The translations under genes were made by a program, and so were the position numbers. From NCBI GenBank assembly GCA_020637805.1, contig JACKJU010000016.1, positions 1-43,387 on the forward strand: a stretch of DNA of 43,387 nucleotides, read 5' to 3'. The notes beneath the pieces were generated by a model that was not told the origin of the DNA, did no database searches, and saw nothing but the letters and a program-made list of their open reading frames with translations. The DNA comes from Nitratireductor sp. GTDB taxonomy: Bacteria > Pseudomonadota > Alphaproteobacteria > Rhizobiales > Rhizobiaceae. Shown one piece after another: positions 33,283-40,569 of the stretch (its first letter is position 1; the number at the start of each line of letters is the position of its first letter).

Positions 33283-34157
33283 TGTTTTTTCTGCCTCGGA
33301 TTGAGTGCGTCGTTCAGCCCCTCGCCCAGCAGCGAGAAGGAAAGAACCGTGAGGACGATCGCAATGCCGGGGATGACGGCGCAATAGGGTGCCGAGCGAA
33401 GTACAGCTCGGCCCTGGCCGATCATGTTGCCCCAGCTTGCGTAGTTCGGGTCGCCGAGCGCCAGGAAGGCGAGCGCGCTTTCGAGAAGGATCGAAAGTGC
33501 CATGATGACGGAGGCATAAACCACGATCGGCGGCAGCGCGTTGGGCAGGATTTCGCGAAAGATGATCGAGGTGTTGGAGACACCAAGGTTGCGCGCTGCA
33601 TCCACGAATTCGCGGCTGCGCAGGGACATGAACTCGGCGCGGACCATTCGGGCAGGCGCTGTCCAGCTTACGATGCCGATTGCCAGCGTTATCCACTCGA
33701 TCTTTGAGCCGAGAATCGCGACCAGTGTCAGCAGCAGCACGAAATTCGGTATCGTCTGGAAGGCTTCGGTGATGCGCATGAGCACATCATCCACCCAGCC
33801 ACCGAAATAGCCCGACAATGCGCCGATGACGACGCCGATAGCGATCGCAACGAGCGTGGCGACAACTCCGATGAGGAGTGAAATCCGCGCACCATAGAAA
33901 ATGCCCGACATGACGTCGCGGCCAAGCTGGTCGGTGCCAAGCGGCGTTGCCATGTCGACAAAGGGCGGGGTAAGCGGCGCGCCAGCACGGCGCAACGGGT
34001 CACCCGGATCGACAATGCCTGCCGTCAGGGCCATCAGCACGACGATGGCAAAGATCGCGAGACCGAAAAGCGCAGCACGGTTGCGCTTGTAACGGCGCCA
34101 GAAAACCAGCAGACGCGGAGGCTCCGGCGGTGAAAGTTCTGCATCCAGGTTTGTCAT
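33279..34157 (-). CDS. Oligopeptide-type ABC transporter permease, DppC-like
   Basis: A 292-residue permease with an N-terminal helix ('LFGLAIFAIVVLMALTAGIV'), the 'PLGTDQLGRDVMSGIFYGARISLLIGVV' loop typical of DppC/OppC, and the coupling motif 'EFVDAARNLGVSNTSIIFREILPNALPPIVV'. About six helices. I chose the ATG at 34157 (MTNLDAELS), coupled to the previous gene by ATGA. It forms the channel with the DppB-like protein encoded upstream. Confidence 0.92.
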   Translation of the reverse strand: MTNLDAELSPPEPPRLLVFWRRYKRNRAALFGLAIFAIVVLMALTAGIVDPGDPLRRAGAPLTPPFVDMATPLGTDQLGRDVMSGIFYGARISLLIGVVATLVAIAIGVVIGALSGYFGGWVDDVLMRITEAFQTIPNFVLLLTLVAILGSKIEWITLAIGIVSWTAPARMVRAEFMSLRSREFVDAARNLGVSNTSIIFREILPNALPPIVVYASVIMALSILLESALAFLALGDPNYASWGNMIGQGRAVLRSAPYCAVIPGIAIVLTVLSFSLLGEGLNDALNPRQKKQ

Positions 34158-35143
34158 GCGAGTTCGATCCGGCTGTCGAGACGTGCATAGAGCAGGTCTG
34201 TCAGGAAGTTGACGACGACGACGATGATGGAACACAGGAAGATGATGCCCATCAGCGTGTTCATGTCGCGCTGCACCACGGACTGGTAGGCAAGCTGGCC
34301 AAGTCCGGGCAGTGTGAAGATTGTCTCGACGACGACCGAGCCACCGAGGACAGTGGAAAACTGGAGTCCGAGCAGGGTCACCACCGGCAGAAGGGCGTTG
34401 CGCATGATGTGGTGAATCATGAGCCGCATCTCGCCTGCCCCCTTGGCGCGGGCGGTGCGTACATAGTCGAGATCGCCGACCTCGAGCACCGATGCACGCA
34501 TGAGCCGCAGGTAGAAGGACAGGTAGATCAGCGAGAGGGCCGCTGTCGGCATGATGAGGTGGAGCGCGACATCGACGACGTGATCCCACCCCTTGTAAAA
34601 TGCCGCTATGGTCTGGATGCCGCCAACGGGCAGCCAGCCCAGCTTGACAGAAAACAGGTAGATCATCATCAGCGACAGGAAAAAGGACGGCGTGGCATAG
34701 AAGACGAGGCCCAGGGTCGAGATCAGGTTGTCCGTAGCCGAGTAGACGCGCCGGGCCGCAATTGCGCCAAGGGCGATACCCACCGTGAAGGCGATGGAAA
34801 GAGACGTTGCCATCAGCAGAAGCGTCGTTCCGAGACGGTCCATGAGCACTGTCGAAACCGGCTGCTCATAGACGAAGGACCAGCCGAAATCGAAGGTGGC
34901 AAGCTTTGCCATGTAGCGCCAGAGCTGGACCCAGACAGGTTGATCCAGGCCGTATTCGACACGAAGCCGCTCTATGAAGGCGGCATCCGCGCCGCCCATG
35001 TCGCCGACAAGCGCATCGACGGTGTCGCCAGGCGCAAGCTTGAGCAGGAGGAAGGTGCCGACCATGATCAGGATGATCACCGGAACGGCCTGCAACAACC
35101 TGCGCAGCGCATAGATCAGGATTGGCGGGATGGGCAGCTTCAT
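34154..35143 (-). CDS. Oligopeptide-type ABC transporter permease, DppB-like
   Basis: A 329-residue permease. 'YALRRLLQAVPVIILIMVGTFLLLKLAPGD' at the N-terminus is the standard DppB/OppB opening, and 'DYVRTARAKGAGEMRLMIHHIMRNALLPVVTLLGLQFSTVLGGSVVVETIFTLPGLGQL' carries the EAA-type coupling loop. About six helices. It begins 62 bp after the binding-protein gene, with a perfect hairpin in between. Confidence 0.92.
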   Translation of the reverse strand: MKLPIPPILIYALRRLLQAVPVIILIMVGTFLLLKLAPGDTVDALVGDMGGADAAFIERLRVEYGLDQPVWVQLWRYMAKLATFDFGWSFVYEQPVSTVLMDRLGTTLLLMATSLSIAFTVGIALGAIAARRVYSATDNLISTLGLVFYATPSFFLSLMMIYLFSVKLGWLPVGGIQTIAAFYKGWDHVVDVALHLIMPTAALSLIYLSFYLRLMRASVLEVGDLDYVRTARAKGAGEMRLMIHHIMRNALLPVVTLLGLQFSTVLGGSVVVETIFTLPGLGQLAYQSVVQRDMNTLMGIIFLCSIIVVVVNFLTDLLYARLDSRIELA

Positions 35144-35170
35144 GGGCGTAGGGCCTCGACTGGAGCGGGA

Positions 35171-35196
35171 CGGGTGGGCGAATGAACGCCCACCCG
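35171..35196 (-). other. Intercistronic hairpin between the oligopeptide-binding-protein gene and the DppB-like gene
   Basis: A perfect 10-bp stem: CGGGTGGGCG at 35171-35180 and CGCCCACCCG at 35187-35196, with a 6-base loop. On the transcript it starts 9 bases after the binding-protein stop. There is no T-run. It is the third such structure in the window at an equivalent place. Confidence 0.75.
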
Positions 35197-35205
35197 GATA
35201 TCAGA

Positions 35206-36792
35206 TCACTGTTCGAGCCAGAGGTCGTACCAGCTTGAAGAGTTCCACCGCGGAGTGTTGTGGTGGTTGTGGAGCTTCTTCGACGTGACCGAGATGAACG
35301 GATGCTCGATTGCGAAGATCACCGGCAGTTCTTCCATCTCGCGGCGCTGGATCTCGTGATACATCTCGGCGCGTTTTTCCGGGTCGAGTTCGGAAGCCGC
35401 GTCGTCGATCATCTTGTCCATCACCTCGTCCTTCCAGCCGAACTGGTTGGTCCACGGTGTTCCCTCCGGCTGGCCGGAACGCAGCCAGACCATGGTCGAG
35501 ACAGCCGGGTCCGAGCGGAACTGGTGCCAGCCATTGGCGGTGTCGAAATCATGGTCGCGATAGACACCGTTGAGGAAGCCCGGCGCATCGTTCGTCAGAA
35601 GCTCGACGTCGATGTTGATCTCGGCCATCGCCTGCCTGAAGTACTCGGCCCAGAGCTGGGTGTACTCGCCCCAGGGAGCCGGGCGGTGACGCAGATGGAA
35701 ACGGAAACCGTCATCCTTCACCGGATAACCGGCTTCGTCGAGCATCTTCTTGGCAAGCTCCGGATCATAGGGGTAGGTCTTCACGTCGTCCGTGTAGTTT
35801 GCACCACCTGCAGTGGGCACCGGTCCCCTGCCGGGCTTCGCGAAGCCGCGCATGATCGTCTTGATGGCGTAGTCGATGTCGAGGCCGTGATAGATGGCCT
35901 GACGTACCTTGAGATCGGCCAGGATCGGGTTGCGATGGTTGAACTCGACCGTCGAGTGGGCAACGTTGTTTTCATAACCCTTCGTACCGACATCGAAACG
36001 ATCGTCCTTGGACAGGCGCTCGATATCGGCCATGGATACGCCGATGAAGCCCGATTCATGCACCTCGCCTGCCTCAAGGGCGGCAGCGGCAGCAGACTTG
36101 TCCTTGATGAAGCGCCAGACGATGCGGTCGAGATAGGGATAGCCCTTGCGCCAGTAATCCTCGTTCTTTTCGGCCATCACATACTGGCCGCGCTCGTATT
36201 CGACGAACTTGAACGGACCTGTTCCGACCGGTGCCGTGTTGTGCTCGTTCTTGAGGATGTCCGTTCCCTCATAGAGATGTTTCGGCATCGGGTGACCCAG
36301 ATCCGGCATTGCTGCGAGGAACAGGTCGATCGGCATCGGCTTCGAGTAGTTGAAAACGGCGGTATGCGGGTCGGGGCAATCCACGCTTTCGAGGTTTGCC
36401 TGGAGTGCCGAGGAGTAGTTGAGAAGCTTCTTCCACATTTCGATGGCGGTAAATGCCACGTCATCGCAGGTGAAAGGCTTGCCGTCGTGCCAGTTCACAC
36501 CCTCGCGGAGTTTCAGCGTGATGTGCAGGCCGTCATCGCTCGATGACCACTCGGTAGCAAGTACCGGAACGTATCCGTCGTAGGACTTGTCGATGAGCGG
36601 TTCGACGATCTTTCCGGAGATGTTGTAGACCCCGGTGGAGGCGCGCAGGGCCGGATTGAGGATGCGCTGCTCCGAGATCATGTGAATGACGGCGGTGCCG
36701 CCCTTCTGCGGGTCTTCAGCCAGCGCCGCCGTGGACGCCAGCGCACTGGCGGAGGCCAGCGCAAGGACCAGGGTTCTTGGGTATGACATCAT
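35206..36792 (-). CDS. Oligopeptide-type ABC transporter substrate-binding protein
   Basis: A 528-residue SBP_bac_5-family protein with a Sec signal peptide (about 1-26, cleavage after 'AALA'). 'GGTAVIHMISEQRILNPAL' and 'LIDKSYDGYVPVLATEWSSSDDGLHITLKLREGVNWHDGKPFTCDDVAFT' are the family's N-terminal signature; 'AIYHGLDIDYAIKTIMRGFAKPGRGPVP' and 'YPYDPELAKKMLDEAGYP' follow. It delivers peptides, opines or similar compounds to the permease encoded downstream. Start at the double ATG at 36792/36789, preceded by GGGAG. It is the first gene of the operon and the most heavily expressed, to judge from the hairpin after it. Confidence 0.92.
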   Translation of the reverse strand: MMSYPRTLVLALASASALASTAALAEDPQKGGTAVIHMISEQRILNPALRASTGVYNISGKIVEPLIDKSYDGYVPVLATEWSSSDDGLHITLKLREGVNWHDGKPFTCDDVAFTAIEMWKKLLNYSSALQANLESVDCPDPHTAVFNYSKPMPIDLFLAAMPDLGHPMPKHLYEGTDILKNEHNTAPVGTGPFKFVEYERGQYVMAEKNEDYWRKGYPYLDRIVWRFIKDKSAAAAALEAGEVHESGFIGVSMADIERLSKDDRFDVGTKGYENNVAHSTVEFNHRNPILADLKVRQAIYHGLDIDYAIKTIMRGFAKPGRGPVPTAGGANYTDDVKTYPYDPELAKKMLDEAGYPVKDDGFRFHLRHRPAPWGEYTQLWAEYFRQAMAEINIDVELLTNDAPGFLNGVYRDHDFDTANGWHQFRSDPAVSTMVWLRSGQPEGTPWTNQFGWKDEVMDKMIDDAASELDPEKRAEMYHEIQRREMEELPVIFAIEHPFISVTSKKLHNHHNTPRWNSSSWYDLWLEQ

Positions 36793-36985
36793 GTGTTCGT
36801 TCTCCCGAATGGGGTTTTGGCCGCAAAAGGGCCACGCGTCCGATTGTTGCAGAGGAAACGTGCCACATGAATTCGTAATGTCAATAAAAAATGCCAAATT
36901 TTCTTTTGAACTTAGAAATTGACACTATCATATATGCGATTGTTGGTATAGAAAATCGCCATCTATCGTTTTGTCGGAGGAGCGG
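36793..36985. promoter_or_regulatory. Divergent AT-rich promoter region of the peptide-transporter and SDR operons
   Basis: This 193-bp gap separates two divergent operons. Bases 36876-36960 are strikingly AT-rich for this genome. They contain TTGACA on the plus strand at 36919-36924 and on the minus strand at 36879-36884, two candidate -35 boxes facing away from a shared centre; matching -10 boxes are not clear. An Lrp-type regulator from 38582-39094 is the natural candidate to bind here, since Lrp proteins favour AT-rich DNA. Confidence 0.4.
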
Positions 36986-37696
36986 ATGCAACGTACGGTC
37001 TGGATCACTGGCGCAGGCTCGGGTATCGGGGAGGCCATGACACGTGCGTTTGCCGAAGCAGGCTACGCCGTAGCGCTGACCGCGCGCAACCGCGAAAATC
37101 TTGAAAATGTGGTTGCCTCGCTTCCCGACCCCGGCCGCGCGCTGATTGTACCTGCCGACGTTACAGACCGGGAAGGCATTGCCGATGCCGCCCGCCGGAT
37201 CGCCGAATGGGGCGGCGGGCTGCATGTCCTTTGCAACAATGCCGGCATCAACATTCCCAAACGCAACTGGGCCGAAATCGACTGGGAAAGCTGGGATCGC
37301 CTGCTGAATGTCAACATCACCGGGGCGCTGAACGTCATCGCAGCCTGCCTGCCATTCATGCGCACCCAGAAAGACGGTGTGATGATCCATACATCGAGCT
37401 GGGTCGGCCGCTTCCATTCCTCGGTGGGTGGCGTTGCCTACGGCGCGTCCAAGCACGCGCTGTGCGATATTTCGGCGAGCCTGAATGAACAGGAGGGGAT
37501 CAATGGCATCCGCTCGACGGCACTTTGCCCGGCTGAAGTCGCGACGCCGCTCCTCTTGAAGCGCCCGGGCTTCGATCCGCAAAAGCTGGCAGCAATGATC
37601 CAGCCGGAAGACATGGCAAGCACGGCTCTATACGTCGCGGGAATGAACCCCGGCGTGGCAATCCATGAAATCGTTCTGGCACCGCTTCGCCGCTAG
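36986..37696 (+). CDS. Short-chain dehydrogenase/reductase
   Basis: A 236-residue classical SDR. The cofactor motif 'TGAGSGIG' is at 8-15, 'NNAGINIP' follows, the catalytic serine lies in 'IHTSSWVGRF' and the Y-x-x-x-K in 'VAYGASKHAL'. It oxidises an alcohol or reduces a carbonyl with NAD(P)(H). I chose the ATG at 36986, preceded by GGAGGAG; a TTG at 36971 is in frame but less likely. First gene of a plus-strand trio with the VOC protein and the Lrp regulator, divergent from the peptide-transporter operon; the spacing suggests shared control. Confidence 0.9.
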   Translation: MQRTVWITGAGSGIGEAMTRAFAEAGYAVALTARNRENLENVVASLPDPGRALIVPADVTDREGIADAARRIAEWGGGLHVLCNNAGINIPKRNWAEIDWESWDRLLNVNITGALNVIAACLPFMRTQKDGVMIHTSSWVGRFHSSVGGVAYGASKHALCDISASLNEQEGINGIRSTALCPAEVATPLLLKRPGFDPQKLAAMIQPEDMASTALYVAGMNPGVAIHEIVLAPLRR

Positions 37697-37724
37697 GCCG
37701 TCAACTCAACGAAGGAGTATTTTC

Positions 37725-38585
37725 ATGAAGCATCCCGTCAAAGGCATCGACCACTGTTTTGCGCTTGTTGATGATTTGCAGGAAGCTGCGGCGCAGTATT
37801 CGGCGCTCGGTTTCACTCTTTCGCCGATGGGCGTCCATTCGGAAGCCAAGGGCTCGGCCAACTATACCATCATGTTCCCGAACGACTATTTCGAACTGCT
37901 TGGAATGATCAAGCCGACGGAGCTCAATGCGTTTCGCCGCGAAATGCTGGAGAACATGGGCCAGGGCCTGCATGCCATAGCCTGCCGCATCGGCGATGCC
38001 GCGGAAGCAGCGGCAGCCCTTGGCGAACTTGGCATCCCGACGCGGGACCTGAACAGCTTTTCGAGGCCGGTGCCGCTTCCAGACGGAAGCGAGGGGGTGG
38101 CGGCCTTTTCGACCGTCTCGTTCACGCCCGGCGATACGCCGCTTGGATCGGTGTTCATGTGCGAGCACAAGACGCGCGAAACGGTCTGGATTCCGGAACT
38201 GCTTGACCATGCCAACGGCGCCTGCGGCCTTGGCGCGATCCTTGCGATTTCGGATGATCCGAAGGCAGACGCCGAGCGATTTGCAAGGCTCTGGGCCGAA
38301 GGGAAGGTCAGCGAAACCGATGGCGCCGTGACGATCGAGACCGGACCAAACTCTGCTCCTCTGATCCTGATGACACACGAATCCATGTCGAGCGCCTATC
38401 CAGGTGCCGATCTTTCGAAGACCGCCAAGGGTGCTTTCACCGTCTTGCGCGTAAAGACCAGCAACATGGATTCCGCCATGTCCTGCCTGGCAAAGGCCGG
38501 GATAGAACCCATCAAGACTGCCTCCGGAATCGCTGCTGGTCCGGAGCATGCTGCGGGCCTCATCCTGGAGTTCGTACCGGAATGA
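37725..38585 (+). CDS. Glyoxalase-like (VOC superfamily) protein
   Basis: A 286-residue protein with two VOC modules (about 5-125 and 150-285). The N-terminal 'VKGIDHCFALVDDLQEAAAQYSALGFTLSPMGVH' and 'NYTIMFPNDYFELLGMI' fit the glyoxalase-like PF13468 family. H8 ('IDHC') and E59 or nearby ('FELLG') could be metal ligands. VOC proteins include dioxygenases, isomerases, epimerases and resistance proteins, so the reaction is open. Start at the ATG at 37725 with AAGGAGT seven bases upstream. It overlaps the Lrp gene as ATGA. Confidence 0.82.
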   Translation: MKHPVKGIDHCFALVDDLQEAAAQYSALGFTLSPMGVHSEAKGSANYTIMFPNDYFELLGMIKPTELNAFRREMLENMGQGLHAIACRIGDAAEAAAALGELGIPTRDLNSFSRPVPLPDGSEGVAAFSTVSFTPGDTPLGSVFMCEHKTRETVWIPELLDHANGACGLGAILAISDDPKADAERFARLWAEGKVSETDGAVTIETGPNSAPLILMTHESMSSAYPGADLSKTAKGAFTVLRVKTSNMDSAMSCLAKAGIEPIKTASGIAAGPEHAAGLILEFVPE

Positions 38586-39094
38586 GCGAAACCAAACCGC
38601 GCAAGACCGGCACCAAGCCGGCCGAGAGCATAACATTCGACGAGATCGACCAGGTCATCCTGCAGATGCTGCAGCAGGACAGCGATACGCCGGTTCAGGC
38701 GATATCGGAGGCCGTGGGCCTTTCGCCAAATCCCTGCTGGCGCCGCATCAAGCGCATGGAAGAGGCCGGGCTCATCAAGCGGCGGGTCGCTCTGGTGGAC
38801 CAGGAACGGGCAAACGTGCCGCTGACCGTCTTCATCGGCGTGAGCACGACGCGCCACGAGATGGCCTGGCTGAACCGGTTCCACGCCCTCATCGACGAAA
38901 TCCCGGAAATCCTCGAGGCCTACCGCCTGACCGGAACGGTGGACTACATTCTCAAGGTCGTCGTTCCGGACATGGCGTCCTACGATGCGGTCTACAAGCG
39001 CATGATCGAGCGCCTCGAATTCAGCCAGATCAACTCCATGATTTCCATGGAAGAACTGAAGTTCACGACGGCAATTCCGACAAAGTATCTTTGA
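38582..39094 (+). CDS. Lrp/AsnC-family transcriptional regulator
   Basis: A 170-residue regulator. After a basic tail of about 18 residues comes the helix-turn-helix ('EIDQVILQMLQQDSDTPVQAISEAVGLSPNPCWRRIKRMEEAGLIKRRVAL', about 20-72), then the RAM ligand-binding domain ('VPLTVFIGVSTTRHEMAWLNRFHALIDEIPEILEAYRLTGTVDYILKVVVPD'). Members sense amino acids and form octamers that wrap AT-rich DNA. It is coupled to the VOC gene by ATGA. A local role over the divergent peptide-transporter and SDR operons is likely. Confidence 0.9.
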   Translation: MSETKPRKTGTKPAESITFDEIDQVILQMLQQDSDTPVQAISEAVGLSPNPCWRRIKRMEEAGLIKRRVALVDQERANVPLTVFIGVSTTRHEMAWLNRFHALIDEIPEILEAYRLTGTVDYILKVVVPDMASYDAVYKRMIERLEFSQINSMISMEELKFTTAIPTKYL

Positions 39095-39240
39095 GCGCTG
39101 CGCTTGCGGACCGCGTGCATTCGGAGGCCGACGCGTTCGTGGAGACCAGACTCCTTGTTGGAAGCTGTTCACGCCGGACGTCGTGTCAGAATCTTGTCTG
39201 GCGCGATTGAAGAACGCCAACCAACTGCCATAGCCATCCA

Positions 39241-40569
39241 CTACAGGCCAAGCCGGGAAATCTTCTCACTTAGCGTGCGCCGCGGGATGCGCAGAATGGC
39301 CGCAGCTTTTGCGATGTTGTTTCCCGAGGTTGCCAGCGCGCGCTGGATCAGGGTTCTCTCGTAGTGCTTGAGTTCATCGTTCAGTCCGGCCAGAAACTCG
39401 GTGTTCTTGTCCGGGCTGAGGTCGCTTCCCTGGATCCAATCAAGTCCAAGCGCCTCTGCTTCAGCCCTGTTCTTGAGTTCCCGCACATTGCCGGGCCAGT
39501 CTTCCTTCAACAATTGATATCCAGCCTCAGGCTCCAGCCTGGCAGGACTGACGCCATACCGCTGAGCGGCAAGGCGGGCAAAATGTGCATACAGAAGCAG
39601 TATGTCATTGTCTCGCGAACGTAGCGGAGGCAGCGGTATCGTCGTTGCGGACAAGCGAAAATACAGGTCACTTCGAAACCGGTTCTGCCGGATTGCCTCC
39701 TGCAGGTCCGTTTTTGAGGTCGCCAGAACTCGGACATCCACCGGTCGGGAGCGGTTTTCGCCCAGGCGTTCAATTGTCCGCTCCTGGAGGACACGCAGCA
39801 GCTTTGCCTGGAGAGGCAGGGGCAATGCGTCCGCTTCATCGAGCAATATAGTGCCGCCGGAAGCATATTCGAACTTGCCCGCCCGGTCCTTGTCTGCTCC
39901 GGGAAATGCGCCCTTGGCATATCCGAACAACTCGCTTTCGAAAGCCGCTTCCGGAATGGCCGCGCAATTGATTGGCACAAATGGCCGGGAAGCCCGCGCG
40001 CTTTGCTCATGCAGTGTCCTTGCAACAAGCTCCTTGCCGGTCCCGGTCTCTCCGATCACAAGAACATCGACATCCAACGCCGCGATCGTCCGTACCTGCT
40101 CTCTCAGGCGGATCATGGAGGGATGGGACCCGATGATCTCTTCCGTGTCGTTCGAGACGCGCCGGACCACTTTCTGAAGACGACCGATCTCGGCACTCAA
40201 GGCATGTCGCTTGACGGCCTTTTCAAGCACCGCGATCAGGTGGTCGGCGTCATAGGGCTTTTCGAGAAAATCTTCGGCCCCCGCCTTCATCGCCTTGACG
40301 GCAAGTTGAACTTCGCCATGGCCGGTAAGGAGCACGACCGGGACTGCGGGATGACTTTTCCTTACGGTGGCAAGCAATGTCATCCCATCCACGCTTGGCA
40401 TGCGAATGTCGGAAACGAGAACATCGGGCACGACATTGTCGAGCTGCCTGATGGCGTCGATGGCATTGCTGAATGCAGCAACCTCGAAACCATTCATCTC
40501 GATCCAATCGGTTGCGGACGCCAGCAGGTCCACATCATCATCAATCAGGAAAACAACGCCTTTCTTCAT
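39241..40569 (-). CDS. DctD-like sigma-54-dependent response regulator
   Basis: A 442-residue NtrC-class regulator: receiver domain with phosphoacceptor D54 and D10-D12 pocket (1-120), AAA+ domain with Walker A 'GETGTGKE' (173-180) and Walker B 'ILLDEAD' (241-247), and a Fis-type C-terminal helix-turn-helix ('NNIAKAAAILRIPRRTLSEKI'). The loop that contacts sigma-54, normally GAFTGA, reads GAFPGA (220-225). It overlaps the sensor kinase gene by four bases. The pair resembles DctB/DctD and is in the same operon as a TRAP permease, so it probably activates uptake genes for a carboxylate. Its target promoter lies outside the window. Confidence 0.9.
   Translation of the reverse strand: MKKGVVFLIDDDVDLLASATDWIEMNGFEVAAFSNAIDAIRQLDNVVPDVLVSDIRMPSVDGMTLLATVRKSHPAVPVVLLTGHGEVQLAVKAMKAGAEDFLEKPYDADHLIAVLEKAVKRHALSAEIGRLQKVVRRVSNDTEEIIGSHPSMIRLREQVRTIAALDVDVLVIGETGTGKELVARTLHEQSARASRPFVPINCAAIPEAAFESELFGYAKGAFPGADKDRAGKFEYASGGTILLDEADALPLPLQAKLLRVLQERTIERLGENRSRPVDVRVLATSKTDLQEAIRQNRFRSDLYFRLSATTIPLPPLRSRDNDILLLYAHFARLAAQRYGVSPARLEPEAGYQLLKEDWPGNVRELKNRAEAEALGLDWIQGSDLSPDKNTEFLAGLNDELKHYERTLIQRALATSGNNIAKAAAILRIPRRTLSEKISRLGL

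Noticed and set aside
31705..33387. A 560-codon plus-strand open frame opposite the ABC ATPase gene
   Set aside because: Antisense of a well-defined double ATPase; no family motifs on the plus strand.
33283..33696. N-terminal extension of the double ATPase frame
   Set aside because: It overlaps the DppC-like gene in another frame and the ATG at 33282 is coupled to that gene's stop.
34130..35185. A 351-codon plus-strand open frame opposite the DppB-like gene
   Set aside because: It is rich in H, D, Q and R as expected for the antisense of a membrane protein gene in GC-rich DNA; the minus strand has a clear permease.
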